NCBI GenBank assembly: GCA_046350295.1
Contig: JAXMAR010000088.1
Span: 1-6,482, forward strand
Length of the DNA: 6,482 nucleotides
Origin: JAXMAR01 sp046350295
GTDB taxonomy: Bacteria; Planctomycetota; Planctomycetia; Gemmatales; Gemmataceae
Reading direction: 5' to 3'
Positions 1 through 4,917 of the stretch are shown one piece after another. Below the pieces are notes generated by a model. That model was not told the origin of the DNA, ran no database searches, and saw only the letters and a program-made list of their open reading frames with translations. The translations under genes were made by a program, and so were the position numbers. Every line of letters starts with the position of its first letter. Position 1 is the first letter of the stretch.

Positions 1-348
1 GAGCGGGCCGAGCCGGACGCCCACGGCGCCAAGCAGGCCGTCCTGCGCTATCGCCGCATCTCGGCCTGTCTGGAGGGCGCCTTGGTCGAGTTCGAGCCGT
101 TGACGGGGCGGATGCACCAGATTCGTCTGCAATGCGCCCTGCATGGGCATCCAATCCGCGGCGACGCTCTCTACGGCGCCGCGTCGACATTCGGTCCCGT
201 CGCCGATCTGCCGCGCGACCGCGTCATCGCTCTGCACGCCCGCAGCCTCACCTTCCTGCACCCGATCCGCTATGAGCCGATCACGTTGACGGCCCCTGTG
301 CCGGAGACGTGGCGCGAGCTGTCGTTGCCCGAGGAGGCGCCATGCTGA
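1..348 (+). CDS. RluA-family RNA pseudouridine synthase, C-terminal part
   Basis: This is the last 115 codons of a gene that begins before the window and ends at TGA 346-348. RluA-family enzymes convert chosen uridines of 23S rRNA or tRNA to pseudouridine in the cytoplasm. The visible part carries the family's late motif, LTGRMHQIRLQ, then HGHPIRGDALYG (about residues 34-57 of the fragment). This matches the usual G-R-T-H-Q-I-R-x-H...G-H-P-x-x-G-D-x-x-Y-G pattern, with Met where Thr is usual. The closing LHARSLTFLHPIRYEPITLTAP also fits the family's C-terminal strand. The catalytic Asp motif (HRLD type) lies upstream of the window, so activity and the RluA/RluC/RluD subgroup cannot be judged. 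The stop overlaps the next gene's start, which suggests one transcript. The family call is firm; the target nucleotide is unknown. Confidence 0.9.
   Translation, partial: ERAEPDAHGAKQAVLRYRRISACLEGALVEFEPLTGRMHQIRLQCALHGHPIRGDALYGAASTFGPVADLPRDRVIALHARSLTFLHPIRYEPITLTAPVPETWRELSLPEEAPC
331..337 (+). promoter_or_regulatory. Ribosome binding site of the PfkB-type kinase gene
   Basis: GAGGAGG lies 4 bases before ATG 342. It decides the start: GTG 309 is also in frame and would add 11 residues, but it has no such site and lies deep inside the upstream gene. Confidence 0.75.
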
Positions 349-1352
349 CGGAGGCCCTGATCGAGCGCGTTCTGGAAGCGGCGCCGCGGCTGCGCATCGG
401 CGTTCTGGGCGATCTGTTTCTCGACCGGTATTTCGACCTGGACGCGCGTCTCACCGAGCCCTCCATCGAGACGGGACTGGACGCCTACCAGGTCTTCCGC
501 ATCCGTAACTATCCGGGCGCGGCGGGAACCGTCATCAACAATCTCTCGGCCCTGGGCGTTGGCGCCATCCTGCCCATCAGCGTCATCGGCGACGACGGCG
601 AAGGCCTGGAGTTGAGCCGCTGCTTGTTGGGTTTGAGCGCCGTCCGGGCGGAGCTGGTTTTTTCCAGTCCACAGCGCTTCACGCCGACCTATGCCAAGCC
701 GATGCTGTGCGCCGGGCAAACGGCGCGGGAACTGAACCGGATCGACATCAAGAACCGCGCGCGGCTGCCTGTCCAGGAAGAGGGACAGGTAATCGACGCG
801 CTGGAGCGCGTTTGGCCGCACCTGGACGCTTTGGCCGTGCTCGATCAGGTCAGCGAGGAGGATTGCGGCGTCGTCACCACAAAGGTGCGGGCCAAGCTCG
901 CGGAGTTGGCAATGGACGGCAAGCCGGTGCTGGCGGATAGCCGGGAGCGCATCGGACTTTTCCATGGCTGCATGTTGAAGCCAAACGAGGCGGAGTGTCG
1001 CAAGGCGGTCGGCGCTTCGCCAACGATCGGCGCGGCGGCCCAGGCGCTCGCGTGCCGAGTCGGCAGGCCGGTCTTTTGTACGTGCGGCGCCGCGGGCATT
1101 CTCGTCGCGGACCCGGAGCGCGGCGTTGTCGCTCATGCGCCGGCTTACGAAGTGACGGCGCCCATCGATCCCGTGGGCGCCGGAGACAGCACCAGCGCGG
1201 GCATCCTCTGCGCTCTGGCAGCCGGCGTTTCTTGTGCGGAGGCCGCGGCGTTCGGCGCGCTCGTGGCTTCGATAACGATTCAGCAGATCGGGGTGACGGG
1301 AACGGCGACGCCGGAGCAGGTGCGAGCGCGGTGGCGGGAAGTGGGCGTGTGA
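342..1352 (+). CDS. PfkB/ribokinase-family sugar kinase, RfaE1 (heptose-phosphate kinase)-like
   Basis: A 336-residue cytoplasmic kinase that transfers phosphate from ATP to a sugar or sugar phosphate. Motifs in order: RIGVLGDLFLDRY (18-30), the RfaE1-type opening; YPGAAGTVINNLSALG (57-72), matching the G-G-A-A-N-V-A-x-N-L-A-x-L-G substrate/lid motif; LNRID (131-135), like the R-x-D segment of RfaE1; KPNEAE (213-218); CTCGAAGILV (246-255), the nucleotide-side G-x-x-G loop; and DPVGAGDS (276-283), whose D282 is the expected catalytic base. The order and length (RfaE1 domains are about 320 residues) resemble the kinase half of HldE, which phosphorylates heptose 7-phosphate for lipopolysaccharide core. 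No adenylyltransferase domain follows. DPVGAGD replaces the common DTTGAGD. The start is ATG 342, with ATGCTGA overlapping the previous stop, so translational coupling is likely. The family is secure; the substrate is not, and another sugar phosphate is possible. Confidence 0.88.
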   Translation: MLTEALIERVLEAAPRLRIGVLGDLFLDRYFDLDARLTEPSIETGLDAYQVFRIRNYPGAAGTVINNLSALGVGAILPISVIGDDGEGLELSRCLLGLSAVRAELVFSSPQRFTPTYAKPMLCAGQTARELNRIDIKNRARLPVQEEGQVIDALERVWPHLDALAVLDQVSEEDCGVVTTKVRAKLAELAMDGKPVLADSRERIGLFHGCMLKPNEAECRKAVGASPTIGAAAQALACRVGRPVFCTCGAAGILVADPERGVVAHAPAYEVTAPIDPVGAGDSTSAGILCALAAGVSCAEAAAFGALVASITIQQIGVTGTATPEQVRARWREVGV

Positions 1353-1366
1353 CGCGCTTCAATGTC

Positions 1367-1390
1367 GCCTTCGGACTCCCGTCCGGCGGC
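1367..1390. terminator. Hairpin between convergent genes, possible two-way terminator
   Basis: GCC-T-TCGGAC, loop TCCC, GTCCGG-C-GGC forms a 10-pair stem with one T/C mismatch and one T.G wobble. It sits 14 bases after the kinase stop and touches the stop codon of the minus-strand gene, so it could end both transcripts. Neither strand has a clear T-run after the stem, so intrinsic termination is unproven; it may instead protect 3' ends. Confidence 0.4.
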
Positions 1391-1689
1391 TACCTTTGCT
1401 CCCCTTCCTCGTCGATCTCCTCGATCAGCTCGCGCAGCTCGTCGCGCTCGCGGCGCGTGGCTTCGCAATCGAAAATGAGATACTTGACATCGAGCTGGAG
1501 TTGATCGACGGCGTCCTGGGCGATCTTAACGAGGCGGGCTTGCAAACGGGTGAAATGGGCGATGCGATCGCACAAGGGAAGCAGCTTGCCGCGCTCTTGC
1601 AGGGGCATGTGATCGATGTGATTCCGCAGCTCGACGAGATCTTGCGGAACGGTATCTTTGCGCCAGTCGACGGAGAGCGGCTTTGCCAT
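1390..1689 (-). CDS. Small charged helical protein of unknown function (99 residues)
   Basis: I do not recognise a named family. The protein starts MAKPLSVDWRKDTVPQDLVE and is almost wholly predicted helix. A middle part has heptad-like hydrophobic spacing (RLQARLVKIAQDAVDQLQLD). The C-terminal third is strongly charged (ATRRERDELRELIEEIDEE) and looks like a coiled coil. There is no signal peptide or membrane segment, so it is probably a cytoplasmic oligomer or an adaptor. Cys40 and Cys75 have no metal-site spacing. Three points support a real gene over the opposite-strand reading of the same bases: GAGGAG precedes the ATG by 6 bases, the residues look like those of a natural protein, and a hairpin lies at the stop. 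It converges on the kinase gene and diverges from the large gene at 1956. A regulatory role is possible, but no DNA-binding motif is visible. Confidence 0.72.
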   Translation of the reverse strand: MAKPLSVDWRKDTVPQDLVELRNHIDHMPLQERGKLLPLCDRIAHFTRLQARLVKIAQDAVDQLQLDVKYLIFDCEATRRERDELRELIEEIDEEGEQR

Positions 1690-1695
1690 GGTGGG

Positions 1696-1701
1696 CTCCT
1701 C
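1696..1701 (-). promoter_or_regulatory. Ribosome binding site of the 99-residue minus-strand gene
   Basis: Read on the minus strand this is GAGGAG, 6 bases before ATG (1689-1687). It is the best evidence that the minus strand is the coding one here. Confidence 0.65.
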
Positions 1702-1793
1702 GGCAGGGTGAGCGGCGGCTTCGTGTCCTACGTGAGCCCTTGAGTTGGCAAACGCCGCGCCACAAACTACCTCGGCTTCGGTTCCTTCCTAAA

Positions 1794-1904
1794 TGGCGTT
1801 AACATCGCCACTTGCGGCGTCGAAACGCGCTTCCCCAACTTGCCCGCATGTAAACTTCCGGCAACAAGAATCGTATTCCCCGTTAACGGTTCCTTTGCTA
1901 TAGA
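1794..1904 (+). promoter_or_regulatory. Divergent control region: palindrome, repeated CGTTAAC and candidate -10
   Basis: The 266-base gap between the two divergent genes has no credible ORF. It holds TATAGA at 1899-1904, a plausible -10 facing the gene at 1956. The only properly spaced -35 (TTCCCC, 1876-1881, 17-base spacer) is poor. A perfect palindrome, CCGTTAACGG (1880-1889), overlaps that -35/spacer, where a repressor or activator could act. The core CGTTAAC recurs at 1797-1803, inside an inverted repeat TGGCG-7-CGCCA (1794-1810), exactly 84 bases upstream. No convincing promoter for the minus gene was found. The promoter and operator roles are inference. Confidence 0.35.
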
Positions 1905-1940
1905 CCCCCCTTCCACCGATGCCATCCACAATTCCGCTCC

Positions 1941-1948
1941 GAGGGGAG
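1941..1948 (+). promoter_or_regulatory. Ribosome binding site of the large secreted-protein gene
   Basis: GAGGGGAG lies 7 bases before ATG 1956. It supports that start, which also places a well-formed signal peptide at the N-terminus. Confidence 0.6.
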
Positions 1949-1955
1949 TCCGGTC

Positions 1956-3221
1956 ATGGCGGCGGCAACGACGACACACGGCGGCAAACGACCCCACAAG
2001 CTCCCAGGCCTCGTCCTGGGGATGCTCGGCGCATTCTGGTTCATCGCGCCACAGGCTCATGGGCAGGCCGTCCACCGCAACAAATTCGAAGCCTCCTCGA
2101 CCTTCTGGGTGAAGGCCGGCTTCGACGCGCCGCATGAAGTCACGGCCCACGCCAGCAGCGACCGCGGCGCGCACGACGGCGCCCGCTGCGAATACATCCA
2201 GCTCCAGACGAAGGCCGGGACCTTTATCTACTACGAGTACGCTACCGGTAAGGCGCCCATCTCCGAGGAACTGAGCGGCAGCATCTATCTCAAGAGCAAC
2301 CGCCCAGGCGTCCAGCTCATGGCCCGCGTCGTTCTTCCGAACGAACGCGACCCGATGAACCTCGACAATCGCCTCGTGACATTTATCCGCGGCGACGCCT
2401 ACCGCAACGCCGGCCGCTGGCAGCGCCTCGATCTCGGTCGCGCGGTCCAGGCGGCCAAGCAGCAGCAGACGCTGATGCAGGCGCAGCTCAAGCGTGCCGT
2501 CGATTTCACCGGCGCCTATGTCGACGCCCTGGTCCTCAACGTCTACGCCGGCCCCGGCCCCACCGAAGTCTGGATCGACGACCTGGAGGTCGGGCCCCTC
2601 GCCCCCGGCTCGACGCCCGAAGCGGTACGCGCTCCGATCGGGAAGACGGTGGCGGCGCCCCGGCCGGCACGGACGCAGGCGGTGGAGTTCAACGGCAGCC
2701 AACTCCTCGTGGGAGGCCGCCGCTTCTTCTTCCGCGGGACCAACTACTCCGACACGCCGCTCCAGGCCCTGCGCGACGCCGGTTTCAACACACTGTTCGT
2801 CGATCCTTCCATAAGCAAGGCCGCTCTTCAGGACGCCATCGACAAAGGCTTCTGGATCTCCCCGAAGCTGAAAGTCTTCGGCGACGATGGCGCCGCCGTG
2901 CCCCAGGAAACCTTGGCGCGCGAGGTCGCCCGTTTCGCGGAAAGTGACGCCCTCGTCTTCTGGCATGTCGCCAACACGCTGGCCTTCGAGCAGGCCCCGG
3001 CAGTCGCCCGAGCGGCCCAGGACGCGCGTCAACGATCCCGGCCGACCCATCGGCGGCGACGTCTGGGACGGCATGCTCCCTTCTCGCGCTCGCTCAACCT
3101 CGTCGGCGTACACCGCTGGCCGTTGAGCGACGCTCGAATTGTCCGGCTATCGGCGGACGGCTCTCGCCTGGAGGGGCGCGGCTTCGCCCTCACCAATCCC
3201 GGCACGTTCACCTGGACCTGA
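1956..3221 (+). CDS. N-terminal open segment: signal peptide, beta-sandwich and start of a glycosidase-like barrel
   Basis: This reads as 421 residues and ends at a premature TGA (3219-3221). Residues 11-36 form a signal peptide: KRPHK, a hydrophobic run LPGLVLGMLGAFWFIAP, then cleavage after AHG (36) or GQA (38). Residues about 40-215 look like a jelly-roll carbohydrate-binding (CBM4/9-like) domain, closing with TEVWIDDLEVG (204-214), the usual W-x-D-D-x-x-x strand. A Pro/Ala linker (216-242) leads to FNGSQLLVGGRRFFFRGTNYSD (from 245), the typical entry to GH2/GH5/GH42-type barrels, then LRDAGFNTLFVDPS. At 336-342, WHVANTL occupies the place of the acid/base motif W-x-x-x-N-E but has Thr341 instead of Glu. 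Frame is lost near residue 357, so the last 65 residues are partly out of frame. A secreted or periplasmic glycan-binding role is an inference. Confidence 0.75.
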   Translation: MAAATTTHGGKRPHKLPGLVLGMLGAFWFIAPQAHGQAVHRNKFEASSTFWVKAGFDAPHEVTAHASSDRGAHDGARCEYIQLQTKAGTFIYYEYATGKAPISEELSGSIYLKSNRPGVQLMARVVLPNERDPMNLDNRLVTFIRGDAYRNAGRWQRLDLGRAVQAAKQQQTLMQAQLKRAVDFTGAYVDALVLNVYAGPGPTEVWIDDLEVGPLAPGSTPEAVRAPIGKTVAAPRPARTQAVEFNGSQLLVGGRRFFFRGTNYSDTPLQALRDAGFNTLFVDPSISKAALQDAIDKGFWISPKLKVFGDDGAAVPQETLAREVARFAESDALVFWHVANTLAFEQAPAVARAAQDARQRSRPTHRRRRLGRHAPFSRSLNLVGVHRWPLSDARIVRLSADGSRLEGRGFALTNPGTFTWT

Positions 3222-4132
3222 TCCAGACCCATCTGCCCGACTGGTACACGCAGATCCTTTACGATCGGCCCGCCGCGGCCAAGTTCGAGGAGCCGGTCGG
3301 CCCGCAAGCCGAGCACATCCGCCTGCTCACGTACACCGCCCTGGCCGCAGCCGCGCTCGGCTTGGCCTGGATCGCTTCCTCGACGAGGACCACAAGGGGG
3401 CGATCGTCTGCTCGCCCGCGCCTTGCTGGAACATGGAGCTGGAGGATGCCGAACCGCTCCTGCTCACCACGGACGATCCGCCGCAGATGATCGACACCTC
3501 CGTGCCCGACATCAAGGCCGCCGTTTTCCGCACAAGCCAAGGGGGTGCTGGTGCTCCCCATCTGGCAAGGGCCGGGCAGTCAGTTCGTCCCCGGTCAGGC
3601 GGCGGGGAAAAAAGTCAGCATGGTGATCCCGAGCGTACCAGGGAGTATGCAGGCTTGGGAGATCGGTGCCCAAGGACGTCCGTAGCCCGCGCGCCGAGCG
3701 CGCTGGTCGGCGGCGCCAAGATCACCCTGCCCGGCTGGCCCGACCGGCGCCGTCGTTTTCACGTCGGACATCAACGTCAGCTGTCCGGCTGCAAGAGTGC
3801 CGCGGGCGCGGCGACAGCTGGCCTCGCAGTACAGCTTGGCGACATGGCTCTCTATGAGTTCAAAAGGTCTTCAAGATCAACGAAGATCCGAGAAGCTGGG
3901 CACGCCCTGCCCGACGCCGCCCTGCTGATCCAGGACACCGAGAACCGGCTCAAGACCGCCAAGGGCCTGTGGGAAAGCCGCCTTCTTCGCCGAAGCCTAT
4001 CGCGAATCGGAACGAGCCCTCCGCCCGCGGCATCCCCGCCTGCAATGGGAAGAGGCGGTCAAGCAGCTCGACACGCCGGTCGCCAGCCCCTACGCGGTCA
4101 GCTTCTTCACGCTGCCGCGCCACTGGCAATTC
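3222..4132 (+). other. Frame-scattered middle of the large gene: rest of the barrel and following helical region
   Basis: No single frame is coding throughout. Joining the frames gives WTWIQTHLPDWYTQILYDRP, then PVGPQAEHIRLLTYTALAA and LDRFLDEDHKG: late barrel strands and the helix typical of such proteins. Next come NMELEDAEPLLLTTDDPPQM and DIKAAVFRTS/GVLVLPIWQGPGSQFVPG, a likely beta domain like those that follow glycosidase barrels. A stretch follows with TGAVVFTSDINVSCPAARV, then KVFKINEDPEKLGHALPDA and DTENRLKTAKGLWEAAFFAE, which is helical. A long open frame (3139-4671) crosses the region but matches the protein only in patches. It is a by-product of G+C-rich sequence. Confidence 0.6.
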
Positions 4133-4753
4133 ATGGATCAGGTCGGGCGTTCCGTGCCGGGAGCGAATTTGCTCCCGGGTGGCGATTTCGAGATCATACC
4201 CGAACGCACGCAGGAAGCATGGAAGGTGGAGGAGCCGACGCTCGACGAGGTCGAGCTGCTGGCCCAACGCGTGGGCGAGATTCCCGGCTCGATGACCACG
4301 AAATCCGGTACGCCCTCCTCCGTCGAGTTGCCGCACCAGGGCAAGCAGTGCGCCATGCTGCAAATTCGACCCAAGGGAAAGGGGCCAACGCCGAAGGCGC
4401 TGGAACGAACCTTGTTGGCGCTCACCAGCCCGGAGATCAAGCTGCCTCCCGGCACGCCGGTGCAGGTGAGCGGCTGGGTCCGCATCCCGGCGCCCATCAC
4501 CGCATCACCGGACGGCGCCCTCTTCTACGACAGCGCCGGCGGCGAACCGCTCGCCATCCGCTTGACCCAACCGACCGCCTGGAGGAAGTTCACGTTATAC
4601 CGCCGTGTTCCCGCCTCGGGTACGATGCACGTGACGATCGCCCTGACCGGCCTGGGCACGGCCTACTTTGACGATATCCGCATCGAGCCCCTCGTCACGC
4701 CGAGCGGCGCGCCTCCGATCACCGCGATTCCCGTCTCGGGCGGGCGCAAGTAA
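4133..4753 (+). CDS. C-terminal open segment: carbohydrate-binding-like beta-sandwich
   Basis: This is the intact end of the large gene. ATG 4133 is an internal Met, not a likely start: the same frame is coding from about 3977 and no ribosome binding site precedes 4133. The segment opens with SVPGANLLPGGDFEIIPE, the N-L-x-x-G-D-F-E signature that begins many CBM4/9-like jelly-roll domains. It continues with KQCAMLQIRPKG, VQVSGWVRIPAPI and WRKFTLYRRVPASGTMHVTIALTG, and ends at GTAYFDDIRIEPL, the closing strand also seen in the first sandwich (VWIDDLEVGPL). The protein therefore has two related beta-sandwich domains around a barrel. A short Pro/Gly tail follows and no sorting signal is visible. 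Sugar binding is likely from the fold type; the ligand is unknown. Confidence 0.7.
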   Translation: MDQVGRSVPGANLLPGGDFEIIPERTQEAWKVEEPTLDEVELLAQRVGEIPGSMTTKSGTPSSVELPHQGKQCAMLQIRPKGKGPTPKALERTLLALTSPEIKLPPGTPVQVSGWVRIPAPITASPDGALFYDSAGGEPLAIRLTQPTAWRKFTLYRRVPASGTMHVTIALTGLGTAYFDDIRIEPLVTPSGAPPITAIPVSGGRK

Positions 4754-4806
4754 GACCTCACTGGCGGCTTGCGTGCAACGGGCGGCGACCCAATCTCCGT
4801 CCCCAA

Positions 4807-4836
4807 TTGGCATTTGCCCCGTTCATGACCCATATT
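4807..4836 (+). promoter_or_regulatory. Candidate sigma70-type promoter for the HEAT-repeat membrane protein
   Basis: TTGGCA (4807-4812, 5 of 6 to TTGACA) and CATATT (4831-4836, 4 of 6 to TATAAT) are separated by 18 bases. Transcription would start near 4843, leaving a leader of about 70 bases before ATG 4914. No clear terminator for the gene ending at 4753 was found, so read-through is also possible. Confidence 0.4.
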
Positions 4837-4848
4837 TCAGGAGGTGGA

Positions 4849-4917
4849 TTGAAGAACGCGACTGCGTGTACAAAAGCACACGGAGCCGCCACTCGCGCCC
4901 AAAGAGACACATCATGA
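4849..4917 (+). CDS. Possible 22-residue leader peptide coupled to the HEAT-repeat gene
   Basis: AGGAGGT (4839-4845), the strongest Shine-Dalgarno match in this gap, is followed 3 bases later by TTG 4849. The frame gives MKNATACTKAHGAATRAQRD plus TS, and stops at TGA 4915-4917, overlapping the next gene's ATG as ATGA. Such overlaps often couple translation. Against it: TTG is a weak start, the spacing is short, and the candidate promoter at 4807-4836 would start RNA inside the ribosome site. The peptide has no recognisable attenuator codon run. It may be chance. Confidence 0.25.
   Translation: MKNATACTKAHGAATRAQRDTS

Larger units (their letters stand above)
1956..4753 (+). pseudogene. Secreted multidomain carbohydrate-binding/glycosidase-like protein, frame broken by a burst of indels
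   Basis: Start ATG 1956 and stop TAA 4751-4753 belong to one gene. Restoring one net base gives 2799 bases, about 932 residues. Expected order: signal peptide, beta-sandwich, barrel, middle region, C-terminal beta-sandwich. The coding frame (position modulo 3) runs: 0 to 3027; 1 to 3078; 0 to about 3132; 1 to about 3155; 0 to 3218; 2 to about 3350; 1 to about 3400; 0 to 3429; 1 to 3540; 2 to about 3668; 0 to about 3695; 1 to 3733; 2 to about 3830; 1 to 3863; 0 to 3890; 2 to about 3898; 1 to about 3975; 2 to the end. That is 17 single-base changes, 8 gains and 9 losses, all within about 950 bases, while the first 1070 and last 770 bases are clean. The pieces still read as sensible protein, for example WIQTHLPDWYTQILYDRP and GLWE/AAFFAEAYRESERALRP. 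Sequence error or very recent breakage are both possible. Exact positions of several shifts are uncertain by up to about 10 bases. Confidence 0.8.

Noticed and set aside
270..1136. A 288-codon open frame on the minus strand
   Set aside because: It is antisense to the kinase, which has all its family motifs in order.
1396..1743. Plus-strand 115-codon reading of the small-gene region
   Set aside because: It has no ribosome site and resembles a mirror of the charged helical minus-strand protein, which has GAGGAG before its ATG.
1767..3113. A 448-codon open frame on the minus strand
   Set aside because: It lies opposite the clean, signal-peptide-bearing start of the large gene, has no ribosome site of note, and its residues are Gly/Val/Asp-rich without motifs.
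3601..3616. GGGGAAAAAAG as a programmed ribosomal frameshift site
   Set aside because: The coding frame does not change here; GKKVSM reads through it, and the many nearby shifts have no common slippery motif.
3025..3980. Mobile-element insertion as the cause of the gene break
   Set aside because: There is no inserted segment, terminal repeat, target duplication or transposase; the joined frames account for nearly all bases.
3139..4671. A 510-codon open frame on the plus strand
   Set aside because: It matches the expected protein only in short patches (for example 3430-3540 and 3900-3975) and is low-complexity Arg/Ala/Gly elsewhere. It is an accident of G+C-rich sequence crossing the frameshifted gene.
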